The position numbers were made by a program, and so were the translations under genes. The notes beneath the pieces were generated by a model, which had not been told where the DNA came from, did not search any database, and worked only from the letters and a program-made list of their open reading frames with translations. Source: Erythrobacter sp. (GTDB lineage Bacteria; Pseudomonadota; Alphaproteobacteria; Sphingomonadales; Sphingomonadaceae). Taken from it: a stretch of DNA of 64,000 nt. Location of the stretch: positions 1-64,000 of the forward strand of contig DAICXZ010000030.1 of NCBI GenBank assembly GCA_027311945.1. The letters are read 5' to 3'. How positions within the stretch are numbered: the first letter of the stretch is position 1; each line of letters begins with the position of its first letter. Below, in pieces: positions 41,897 to 49,443 of the stretch.

Positions 41897-43438
41897 ATGA
41901 TCGCAATCGACACAGCCCGGCTCGAACAGGCGCTGATCCGGTTCGAGGCCATCGTCGGCGCGCAATATGTGTGGCGGGAAGAGGAAGCGCGCCATGGCTA
42001 CAAGGATGCGATGGCTCCGCGCGATCCGATGTCCTACGCGCCGCGCGGTGCGGTTGCCCCGGCCTCGGTCGAAGAGGTGCAGGCGATTGTCCGCGTGGCG
42101 GGCGAGCTGGGCGTGGCGCTGTGGCCCACCAGCCGGGGCAAGAACTTCGGCTATGGCGGCGCGGCGCCGCATATCAGCGATGTGGTGATGCTCGATCTGG
42201 TGCGGATGAACCGCATTCTCGAGGTCAATGTCGAGATGGGTTATGCGGTGGTGGAGCCCGGCGTGGGCTTCGACGATCTCTATAACTATCTGGTCGACAA
42301 CAAGATTCCGCTGTGGATCTCGGCCCCGGCGCATACCTGGGGCAGCGTGCTGGGCAATGCGCTCGAACGCGGGGTGGGCTACACGCCTTATGGCGAACAC
42401 GCCTCGAAAGTGTGCGGGCTGGAGATCGTCACCGGCACCGGCGAACTCCTGCGCACAGGGATGGGCGCGCTCGATGGCGCAAAGACATGGCAACTGTTTC
42501 CCTATGGCTTCGGCCCTTCGTGGGACGCGGCCTTCATGCAGTCGAACTTCGGCGTGGCGACCAAGATGGGCCTGTGGCTGATGCCAGAGCCCGAGCATAC
42601 GCTGAACCTCGCCATGTCGTTCGACCGGCCCGAAGACCTGCCGCTGGGGGTCGAGGCGCTGCGGCCGCTGAAGCTGGATGGCACGGTGCGGGCCAACCCG
42701 AGCTTCGGAAATATCATCCGCAACCTTTCCGTGCGCGCGCCGCGTAGCACCTATTATCAGGGCGAGGGGCCAATTCCCGCCGATGTGCTCGAACAGGCGC
42801 GGGTCAAGAGCGGGGTGGGCCACTGGAATTTTGCGATCCGCCTGTTTGGCGACAAGGCGGTGAACCGGATCAATGCCGAGAAGGTGAAGCGGGCCTTTGC
42901 CCATCTGCCTTACGAATTCGATGTGTCCGAATGGCATCGCGGCGAGCCGCTGAAAGGCTCCGGCTCGCCCACGCCGACGCTGGCCGCGCTGGGCGTGGTC
43001 GACTGGCTTGGCGGGCCGGGCGGGCACCTGACCTTTTCGCCGGTCTCGCCGTTCACCGGGGCCGAGGCATGGGAGCAATATACCACGATCCGCGCCATGT
43101 ATGAGGAGGCGGGCTTCGACTATTACGGCGGCTTCACCGCCGGGCAGCGCTATCTCAACCACATCTCGATGATCCTGTTCAACCGCAACGACGAGGACAT
43201 GATGGCGCGGGCCAACCGGCTGTTCAGCGAGCTGATCGAGGTGGCTGCCGCGCGCGGCTGGGGCGAATATCGCACGCACACGCTGTATTACGACCAGATT
43301 GCCCGCAGCTATGACTACAACAACGGCGCGCTGCGGCGCTGGAACGAGACGGTGAAGGACGCGGTCGATCCGCATGGCATCATCGCGCCCGGCAAGATGG
43401 GGATATGGCCGCGCCGCTATCGCGAGGCCCGGGCATGA
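41897..43438 (+). CDS. FAD-linked oxidase of the p-cresol methylhydroxylase/eugenol hydroxylase type (module 1)
   Basis: A 513-residue flavoprotein of the vanillyl-alcohol-oxidase family. The N-terminal FAD-binding (PCMH) domain shows VAPASVEEVQAIVRVAGELGVALWPTSRGKNFGYGGAAP and APAHTWGSVLGNALERGVGYTPYGEHA; the substrate domain follows from about 240, ending with DPHGIIAPGKMGIWP. It is coupled (ATGA) to a small cytochrome c, the arrangement of p-cresol methylhydroxylase and eugenol hydroxylase, in which a para-alkyl or allyl phenol is hydroxylated and electrons pass to the cytochrome. There is no signal peptide on the flavoprotein. The mode of FAD attachment cannot be read with certainty. Confidence 0.9.
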   Translation: MIAIDTARLEQALIRFEAIVGAQYVWREEEARHGYKDAMAPRDPMSYAPRGAVAPASVEEVQAIVRVAGELGVALWPTSRGKNFGYGGAAPHISDVVMLDLVRMNRILEVNVEMGYAVVEPGVGFDDLYNYLVDNKIPLWISAPAHTWGSVLGNALERGVGYTPYGEHASKVCGLEIVTGTGELLRTGMGALDGAKTWQLFPYGFGPSWDAAFMQSNFGVATKMGLWLMPEPEHTLNLAMSFDRPEDLPLGVEALRPLKLDGTVRANPSFGNIIRNLSVRAPRSTYYQGEGPIPADVLEQARVKSGVGHWNFAIRLFGDKAVNRINAEKVKRAFAHLPYEFDVSEWHRGEPLKGSGSPTPTLAALGVVDWLGGPGGHLTFSPVSPFTGAEAWEQYTTIRAMYEEAGFDYYGGFTAGQRYLNHISMILFNRNDEDMMARANRLFSELIEVAAARGWGEYRTHTLYYDQIARSYDYNNGALRRWNETVKDAVDPHGIIAPGKMGIWPRRYREARA

Positions 43439-43770
43439 GCGCGCTGGCGATCCGGTCGTTGCCCGTGCTGGCGTTCGTTGGGGCCTTGTCGCTGGCCCAT
43501 GCGGCCGAGCCGGAGGCCGCGCAGTCTGGGCAGGAGCTGTTCCTTGAACGCTGCGGGGGCTGTCACCTTGAAGGCGGGTTCGGAACGCGCGTGCTGGCGC
43601 GCCGTGTGCCCGAGGGGCAGGCGGAGCTGGAGAAGCGCGCGGTGCTGCCTGCCGCGCTCACCACGCTGGTGGTTCGCCGCGGGCTCGGCTCGATGCCGCA
43701 AATTCGAGCGGCCGAACTCAGCGACGCCGATCTGGCCGCCATTGCCGCCTATCTGGAGAAGCGCCCATGA
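43435..43770 (+). CDS. Cytochrome c subunit of flavocytochrome module 1
   Basis: A 111-residue class I cytochrome c with a signal peptide (about 1-23). The haem is bound at Cys40-Gly-Gly-Cys43-His44, and Met87 in GLGSMPQI is the likely sixth ligand. Small periplasmic cytochromes of this type are the electron-accepting subunits of p-cresol methylhydroxylase and eugenol hydroxylase. It overlaps both neighbours by four bases, so flavoprotein, cytochrome and the following Tat protein are made as a coupled set. A near copy is the cytochrome at 45767. Confidence 0.9.
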   Translation: MSALAIRSLPVLAFVGALSLAHAAEPEAAQSGQELFLERCGGCHLEGGFGTRVLARRVPEGQAELEKRAVLPAALTTLVVRRGLGSMPQIRAAELSDADLAAIAAYLEKRP

Positions 43771-44156
43771 TCCGCAGCGACCGCCGCACGCTTATCAAGG
43801 GCAGCATGGCTCTCGCAGCGCTTGGAGCCATGCCTGCCGCCCTGCGCGCCCAGGGCGTGGCACCCGCCGTGTTCGTTTACGACCGGCGCTTTGCCGCATC
43901 GCTCCAGCTGGCGCAGGAATGGTCCGGGCAGGGCGTCGCCATTCTCGATCCGCGCGAGCATGACCTCGGCCTTGCGTGGCGCGGACATATCCCGCAGCTG
44001 CTCGCCAGTGGCGGCGTGATAGCCGGGGCGACCTTGTGGTCCGACCGCTTCATCTGCGAAACCTTCGCCCGCGATCATGGCCGCTCGCAGGTTCTGCACG
44101 ATTTGCTTCTGCCCGATGCGAGTGGCGGCGCGCTGCGCCAATGGGCCATCGCATGA
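43767..44156 (+). CDS. Small Tat-exported protein of the flavocytochrome locus, unknown function
   Basis: A 129-residue protein with a twin-arginine signal (RSDRRTLIKGSMALAALGAMP) and a mature part of about 100 residues (VAPAVFVYDRRFAASLQLAQEWSGQGVAILDPREHDLGLAWRGHIPQLLASGG). No catalytic motif is recognised. Tat export suggests it folds in the cytoplasm, perhaps with the flavoprotein, which itself has no signal peptide; one possibility is co-export of the flavoprotein by hitchhiking on this partner. It overlaps the cytochrome gene and is present only in module 1. Confidence 0.7.
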   Translation: MIRSDRRTLIKGSMALAALGAMPAALRAQGVAPAVFVYDRRFAASLQLAQEWSGQGVAILDPREHDLGLAWRGHIPQLLASGGVIAGATLWSDRFICETFARDHGRSQVLHDLLLPDASGGALRQWAIA

Positions 44157-44204
44157 GAGTGAACGCACGCCGCTTCTTCTGATTGCCCGCGAGGACCAAA
44201 CCCT

Positions 44205-45770
44205 ATGCCCGTGCTGCCCCCCGGACTGACGCAGGAGAGCTTCGACAAGGCGCTCGACGAGTTTCGCGCGGCGATCGGCGCGCAATGGGTGTTCACCTCC
44301 GAGGCTGACCGGGCGAGCTACCTCGATCCGTTCGACATCGGCGATCAGCACGACCACGCCAGCGCCGCCGCGCTTGCGCCTGCCGATGTGGAGGATTGCC
44401 GGAAAATCCTGGCCATCGCCAACCGTTACAAGGTGCCGCTGTGGCCGGTCTCGATGGGCAAGAACTTCGCCTATGGCACCGCCGCGCCGGAAATGCGCGG
44501 CTCGGTTATCCTCGATCTCAAGCGGATGAACCGCATTCTTGAGATCGATGAGCAGATGGGCACGGCAATTGTCGAGCCGGGAGTCAGCTTCTTCGACTTC
44601 AAGGCCGAGCTGGACCGGCGCGGCTCGCGATTGTGGATGTCCGGCCCGGCGCACAGCTGGGGCAGCGTGATCGGCAACGCGCTGGAACATGGGGTGGGCT
44701 ACACGCCCTATGGCCAGCATGCCGAGCAGATTTGCGGAATGGAGGTGCTGCTCGCCGATGGCACGCTGGTGCGCACCGGGCTCGGCGCGCTGGAGGGGAC
44801 GCGCGAATGGCAGGCCTATCGCTGGCCCTTCGGTCCGGCGCTTGACGGCATGTTCACGCAGTCGAACTTCGCTATCGTCACCAAGATGGGCCTGTGGCTG
44901 ATGCCCGAGCCCGAGGGGATGGCGGGCGTTTCCATCCGCGTGCCCCGCAAGGACGATTTTCGCGCGCTGGTCGATACACTGCGGCCCCTGCGCATGACCG
45001 ATACGATCAACGCGCCTTACACCATCGCCAACGGCTGGCGGCAGATCACCGGCGGCCGGGTTCGCTCGCAGGTGTGGGACGGGCCGGGCGCGATCCCGCA
45101 AGCTCGGATGGAAGAGCTGCTCGCCGAGCGCGGCGACGGCTGGTGGAGCGTGATCTTCAACCTGTTCGACAGCCCGGCGGGCCTCGACCTGCGGCTCGAC
45201 AAGATCCGCCGCGCCTTTGACCAAGGCCTGCCCGGCGCGACTATCGACGTGCGCCGCTGGCAGCAGGGCGAGCCGCAGGAGCCGTGGATGCGGCAGGAGG
45301 TGAGCCTGGCCCCGCTAGGTGCGGTCGATTGGGGCGGCAGCCCCGGCGGGCACAGCGATCTCGGCCCGATTGTCGCCCCGCTGGGTGGTCGCGCCGAACA
45401 GGTTTACGAGATCATCGAACGCCGTTTCCTCGAATATGGGAAAGACCCGTGGGTCGGCATATTCGGCATTTCGAGCCGCGCGCTGGTGTTCGTGGCCGAC
45501 ATGTACTTCACCCGCACCGATGCCGAGGAGACGGCGCGTTGCCGTGCGCTGTTCCGCCAGCTGTGCGCGGATATGCAGGCCATCGGCGTCGGGCTTTACC
45601 GCACGCACCTGCGGTTCATGGACGATGCCGCCGCCATGCACGCCTGGGGCGACCACGCGCTGCCGCGCCTGAACGACCGGATCAAGGCGGCGCTCGATCC
45701 CAACGGCATTCTTGCCCCCGGCAAGCAGGGGATCGGCAGCTGGAACAGTCGCGAAGGAACCGATCGATGA
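44205..45770 (+). CDS. FAD-linked oxidase of the p-cresol methylhydroxylase/eugenol hydroxylase type (module 2)
   Basis: A 521-residue paralogue of the module 1 flavoprotein with the same blocks: SMGKNFAYGTAAP, VEPGVSFFDFKAELDRRG, GPAHSWGSVIGNALEHGVGYTPYGQHA and GLWLMPEPE. The differences are concentrated in the substrate-binding half, which points to a different phenol. The C-terminus (LDPNGILAPGKQGIGSW) is that of the family. It is coupled by ATGA to its own cytochrome c. No signal peptide is visible. Confidence 0.9.
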   Translation: MPVLPPGLTQESFDKALDEFRAAIGAQWVFTSEADRASYLDPFDIGDQHDHASAAALAPADVEDCRKILAIANRYKVPLWPVSMGKNFAYGTAAPEMRGSVILDLKRMNRILEIDEQMGTAIVEPGVSFFDFKAELDRRGSRLWMSGPAHSWGSVIGNALEHGVGYTPYGQHAEQICGMEVLLADGTLVRTGLGALEGTREWQAYRWPFGPALDGMFTQSNFAIVTKMGLWLMPEPEGMAGVSIRVPRKDDFRALVDTLRPLRMTDTINAPYTIANGWRQITGGRVRSQVWDGPGAIPQARMEELLAERGDGWWSVIFNLFDSPAGLDLRLDKIRRAFDQGLPGATIDVRRWQQGEPQEPWMRQEVSLAPLGAVDWGGSPGGHSDLGPIVAPLGGRAEQVYEIIERRFLEYGKDPWVGIFGISSRALVFVADMYFTRTDAEETARCRALFRQLCADMQAIGVGLYRTHLRFMDDAAAMHAWGDHALPRLNDRIKAALDPNGILAPGKQGIGSWNSREGTDR

Positions 45771-46117
45771 GGCGCTCGGTACTCGGCCTGATGGGGCTGG
45801 CGGTGATATTGGCGATTGCCATGCCTGCCGCCGTGCGCTCGTCGGAGCGGGCAGAGCGCAGCCCGCAGGAGCTGTTCGCGGCCCGCTGCGCCTATTGTCA
45901 CGAGGCGGGCGGATGGGGCACGCGGGTGCTGGCAAGGCGGATGCCCGAAGGCGAGGCGCAGCTGCGCCAGCGCACCAGCCTGCCGCCTGCGCTTACCACG
46001 CTGGTCGTGCGGCGAGGGATCGGGGCGATGCCGCCGTTCACGCCGACCGAATTGTCGGACGAAGAGCTTCAGGCGCTGGCGCAGTGGCTGGCAGAGGAAG
46101 CGCGGCCCCGGCGCTGA
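45767..46117 (+). CDS. Cytochrome c subunit of flavocytochrome module 2
   Basis: A 116-residue exported cytochrome c (hydrophobic signal about 5-23), haem site Cys41-Ala-Tyr-Cys44-His45, and a likely Met ligand in GIGAMPPFTP. The stretch GGWGTRVLARRMPEGEAQLRQRTSLPPALTTLVVRRG matches the module 1 cytochrome closely, so the two arose by duplication. It ends directly beside the convergent marR gene. Electrons would pass on to the respiratory chain. Confidence 0.9.
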   Translation: MRRSVLGLMGLAVILAIAMPAAVRSSERAERSPQELFAARCAYCHEAGGWGTRVLARRMPEGEAQLRQRTSLPPALTTLVVRRGIGAMPPFTPTELSDEELQALAQWLAEEARPRR

Positions 46118-46558
46118 TCACCGCTCGCTGCGATAGCTCCGCAGGGCGTCGAGTGCGGGAACAAGATGCTCGCGGTGCTTCGGCGGGACCGTTTCCAGCA
46201 GATCGGCTTCGAACTGTTCGATGACCTTGCGCGCTGCGCTCAGGCGGGTTTGCCCCTTGTCGGTCACGATGATGGCGATGCGGCGACCGTCGAGCGGTTC
46301 CCGCCGGATCAGGCCCTGCTGTTCCAGCCCGTCAAGCAGCTTGGGCATATTGGCCCGCTTGATATCGACAGTCTGGCCGATTTCGCTCGATGTCATCTCT
46401 TCGCCCGTGCCCGCGACGAACAGCACCGTCAGCTCGGATATTCTCAGATCAAGCGGTGTCAGCCGATCGGCAAATTCGGCCATCATCACGCTCGCCGCGC
46501 GGCGCAGGAGGTAGCCGGGAAGTTCCGCAAGCGCGGCATCGGCCTTTGGCTCGATCAC
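46118..46558 (-). CDS. MarR-family transcriptional regulator
   Basis: A 146-residue MarR protein. The GTG at 46558 is chosen because GAGAGGA lies nine bases upstream; a TTG start further upstream would run to the operator. The winged helix is ISELTVLFVAGTGEEMTSSEIGQTVDIKRANMPKLLDGLEQQGLIRREPLDGRRIAIIVTDKG. Its stop abuts the module 2 cytochrome stop with no spacer. A perfect palindrome 47 bp upstream of the start probably serves autoregulation. Likely targets are the PQQ-dehydrogenase operon upstream and/or the flavocytochrome genes. Confidence 0.9.
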   Translation of the reverse strand: MIEPKADAALAELPGYLLRRAASVMMAEFADRLTPLDLRISELTVLFVAGTGEEMTSSEIGQTVDIKRANMPKLLDGLEQQGLIRREPLDGRRIAIIVTDKGQTRLSAARKVIEQFEADLLETVPPKHREHLVPALDALRSYRSER

Positions 46559-46604
46559 GGTGGAATGTCCTCTCCAACGCGCCAGATCAAAGGGCGCCCC
46601 CAAA

Positions 46605-46620
46605 AGCTATTTCAATAGCT
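46605..46620. promoter_or_regulatory. Palindromic operator AGCTATTTCAATAGCT
   Basis: Perfect 7-bp arms around TC, located 47 bp upstream of the marR GTG start in the 179-bp gap after the PQQ dehydrogenase gene. The 16-bp length and AT-rich arms fit a MarR dimer site. No second copy was seen in the window. Confidence 0.55.
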
Positions 46621-46697
46621 AATTATTATCGGGCACTATGTTGGGTGGTGAAGAAAAAGACAAGCGGGGCGATTGCAACATATTCGTGGAGCAGGGT

Positions 46698-46731
46698 GGG
46701 GCGCGATCCCGCTGTGCGTGGCCCGCGCCCC
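46698..46731 (-). terminator. Hairpin after the PQQ dehydrogenase gene
   Basis: GGGGCGCG and CGCGCCCC form a perfect 8-bp stem with an 18-base loop, 6 bp past the stop codon on the minus strand. There is no T-tract, so termination would be partial. It separates the dehydrogenase transcript from the marR gene. Confidence 0.5.
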
Positions 46732-46737
46732 AATCCC

Positions 46738-48792
46738 TTAGCGTTCGGCAATCCCGGCGCGCTGATCGCGGGCGAGGGCCTGCGATTCGGAGCCCATGAA
46801 CTGGCGGATCGCTTCCACTTCCTCGACCGACAGCTTCCCATCGAACTTGGGCATCCCGCGCGACAGGAACGCGCCATCGTGCACCACTGCGCGCCAGACC
46901 TGCGCATTGGCAACGACTGGCGAGCGCCGCAGGTCGGTGATGATGTTGCTCTGCTGGCCGTTTATGCCGTGGCAGAAGGTGCAGTTGCGGCCATAGAGCT
47001 GCGCGCCCAGCGCAACCTTCTCGGCGTCGAAGACCTCGTCGGGATCGGTCGCCGGGCCGGCCGGCGGCGGGGGCGCGGGCAGCGTGGCCGTGCCGTTCAG
47101 CTTGAACACCACCATGCGGCCGGGCTGCTTTTCGCGCGGGGCCTGGTTCGAGCCCAGCATCGGGTTGCCGCCGCCGCCGCCGCCGGTCGACACCGCGACA
47201 TATTGCTCGCCATCGATCATGTAAGTAATTGGCGCGGCCATCACTGCATTGGGCGTGTCATGCCGCCACAGCACCTCGCCGCTGCGCGCGTCGATCGCCA
47301 GCAGTTCGCCGGTGATGTCGCCGTGGCCCTGGAACACGAGGTCGCTGGCAGTGACGAGCACGCCGCCGCCGCCGCTGTCGGTCTCCCAGCCCGCAGCGCT
47401 CACCCGCCAGCGCTCTTCGCCGGTCAGCGGGTCGAAGGCGAGCAGGTACTGATCGCTTTCGGGCATTTCTGACGAGGAGATGGTCTCACCCTGATGCGGG
47501 CCGCTGGTGGCGCTGTAGATGAAGTAGTGGCGGATGGTGGGAATGTAGGTCAGCCCGGTGCGCGGGCTGAACGCCATCGGCTGCCAGTTGTGCGCGCCGC
47601 CGACGTGGGGCGAGTTGAGGAACGGCCGCTCGACATAGCGGGCGCCCGGCACCTCGATCGGGCGCCAGAAGGTGGTGTCGATCCCGGTCGCCCAGCGGAT
47701 ATCCTCGGCATAGGGGCGGGCCGAGATCGGCTGGCCGCTCTCGCGGTCGATCACATAGAAGAACCCGTTCTTCGGCGCGTGCAGGATCACCTTGCGCGGC
47801 TCGCCGTCAATGGTGAGATCGGCAAGGATCATGTTCTGGACCGAGGTGTAGTCCCAGCTGTCGCCCGGCGTCTGCTGGTAGTGCCAGCGGTATTCGCCGG
47901 TGTCGGGATCGAGCGCCAGCACCGAGGCGAGAAACAGGTTGTCGCCTTGCCCGTCCGAACGCAGATAGTGGCTGTGCGGCGAGCCGTTGCCGGTGCCGAT
48001 CAGCAGCTGGTCCAGCTCCTCGTCATAGACGATGGAATCCCACGGCGCGCCGCCGCCGCCGGTGGTGTGCCACAGGTCGCCGAACCATGTCGGGCGGGCC
48101 ATTTCCTCCAGCACCCGGTCGGACACTTCGCCATCGACCACGCCCGGCGGGGGCGGGGTGATGTAGAAGCGCCATGCCTTCTCGCCGGTCGCCACGTCAT
48201 AGGCGGTGACATAGCCGCGCACGCCTTTTTCCGCGCCGCCCTGACCGATGATCACCTTGCCCTTGAACACGCGCGGCGCGCCGGTGCTGGTGTATTCCAT
48301 CGCGTGGTTGGCGATGGTGTCGGCCACCCACAATTCCTCGCCGCTCCTGGCGTCGAGCGCGACCATGCGCCCGTCGAAGGTGGTGATGAAGACGCGCCCG
48401 TCGCTCACCGCCACGCCGCGGTTGACCACGTCGCAGCAGCCCTTCGGCCCGGCCTCGCCGGGCACCTTGGGATCGTATTTCCACAGCTCCGCGCCGGTCT
48501 TGGCATCAAGCGCATAGACCTTCGACCAGGCGGTGGAGATGTACAGCACGCCATCGACGACGATCGGTTCGCCTTCCTGCCCGCGCACGGTGTCGTATTC
48601 GAAGAACCAGGCCGGTTTGAGGTCGGCGACATTGCTCGCATTGATCTGGGTGAGCTGCGAGTAATACTGCTCGTCGGGGCTGCCGCCGTGGGCCGCCCAT
48701 TCCTGCGCTGCGGGCTGTGCGCCTTGCGAATAGGCGGCGCTCATCCCCACCAGTGCCACGGCCGCAGCGGCGACCCCGAACCATTTCTGCAT
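46738..48792 (-). CDS. PQQ-dependent quinohemoprotein alcohol dehydrogenase
   Basis: A 684-residue periplasmic enzyme: signal peptide (about 1-22), an eight-bladed propeller of the methanol/ethanol dehydrogenase type, and a C-terminal cytochrome c domain with CTFCH in GRNCTFCHGING. The adjacent Cys pair in GPKGCCDVVNRG is the PQQ-site vicinal disulfide, and WDYTSVQN carries the catalytic Asp. Repeated W-motif blades (AKTGAELWKYDP, ARSGEELWVAD, PLTGEERWRVSA) confirm the propeller. Such enzymes oxidise primary alcohols; coniferyl, vanillyl or similar alcohols made by the flavocytochromes are logical substrates. PQQ biosynthesis genes are not in the window. Confidence 0.94.
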   Translation of the reverse strand: MQKWFGVAAAAVALVGMSAAYSQGAQPAAQEWAAHGGSPDEQYYSQLTQINASNVADLKPAWFFEYDTVRGQEGEPIVVDGVLYISTAWSKVYALDAKTGAELWKYDPKVPGEAGPKGCCDVVNRGVAVSDGRVFITTFDGRMVALDARSGEELWVADTIANHAMEYTSTGAPRVFKGKVIIGQGGAEKGVRGYVTAYDVATGEKAWRFYITPPPPGVVDGEVSDRVLEEMARPTWFGDLWHTTGGGGAPWDSIVYDEELDQLLIGTGNGSPHSHYLRSDGQGDNLFLASVLALDPDTGEYRWHYQQTPGDSWDYTSVQNMILADLTIDGEPRKVILHAPKNGFFYVIDRESGQPISARPYAEDIRWATGIDTTFWRPIEVPGARYVERPFLNSPHVGGAHNWQPMAFSPRTGLTYIPTIRHYFIYSATSGPHQGETISSSEMPESDQYLLAFDPLTGEERWRVSAAGWETDSGGGGVLVTASDLVFQGHGDITGELLAIDARSGEVLWRHDTPNAVMAAPITYMIDGEQYVAVSTGGGGGGNPMLGSNQAPREKQPGRMVVFKLNGTATLPAPPPPAGPATDPDEVFDAEKVALGAQLYGRNCTFCHGINGQQSNIITDLRRSPVVANAQVWRAVVHDGAFLSRGMPKFDGKLSVEEVEAIRQFMGSESQALARDQRAGIAER

Positions 48793-48831
48793 CGTCTTCC
48801 CTTCAATCCGGCGGCGCGCGCGGCGTCGCCG

Positions 48832-49401
48832 TTATTGCCCCTGCCGCGGGTCGCTCTCGCCCAGACCGGGGTAGAACAGCGACTTGTTGTGCATCGATTC
48901 GTTATAAACCGTGCGCTTGGTGAACTTCCACTCACCGTTCTCGCGACGAAGTTCGTCTTCGTAATGGCCCATGTAAAGCAGTTCAACCTGTCCGTGGGTA
49001 GTGCGGTTGGTCATGGCGAACCAGTAGGCAAAGCTGGTAGCGGTATCGCCGTTCACTTCGACCACATGGTTGATGATCTGATGGCGCATACGCCGGCGCT
49101 CGGTGGCGTCGGCAGGCAGGGTGCCCATGACGCCCGCACCGCCAAAACGGCTCATCGCGGCCTCAATCTCGTCGCGGCCATGCTCCACACCGCCGACCCA
49201 GTCGAGCACGCCGTCCTCGGCCCAGGTCGCAATCACCGTGTCGATATCGCCGGCATCCACCGCCACCATGTAATGGTTCGACAGGTTGACGATCTCGGCG
49301 CGATCTTCCGCATAGCTCGGCTGCGACTGGGCCATGGCCTGGGCCGGAAGGGTGGCCAGTGCGAGGGCACCGGCCGCCAGCAGGATATTGGGGCGCTTCA
49401 T
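48832..49401 (-). CDS. Secreted SnoaL-like protein
   Basis: A 189-residue NTF2-fold protein with a Sec signal peptide (about 1-24, ending AMAQ). Mature part: DRAEIVNLSNHYMVAVDAGDIDTVIATWAEDGVLDWVGG ... RRMRHQIINHVVEVNGDTATSFAYWFAMTNR. It resembles the cytoplasmic SnoaL protein at 39942 in fold only. It lies 39 bp from the PQQ dehydrogenase and 42 bp from the carotenoid-oxygenase-family gene, in one minus-strand operon of exported proteins. A dehydratase/isomerase-like role on a phenolic intermediate is possible. Confidence 0.83.
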   Translation of the reverse strand: MKRPNILLAAGALALATLPAQAMAQSQPSYAEDRAEIVNLSNHYMVAVDAGDIDTVIATWAEDGVLDWVGGVEHGRDEIEAAMSRFGGAGVMGTLPADATERRRMRHQIINHVVEVNGDTATSFAYWFAMTNRTTHGQVELLYMGHYEDELRRENGEWKFTKRTVYNESMHNKSLFYPGLGESDPRQGQ

Positions 49402-49443
49402 GAATCCTCTCCTCTTGTGGTCTTATCTTGGTGTTTTTGCGTT

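Noticed and set aside
47040-47200. Runs of CCG/GCC repeats inside the PQQ dehydrogenase gene
   Set aside because: They encode Pro- and Gly-rich linkers in frame (PAPPPPAGP and GGGGGGN), so they reflect protein composition and not a DNA repeat element.
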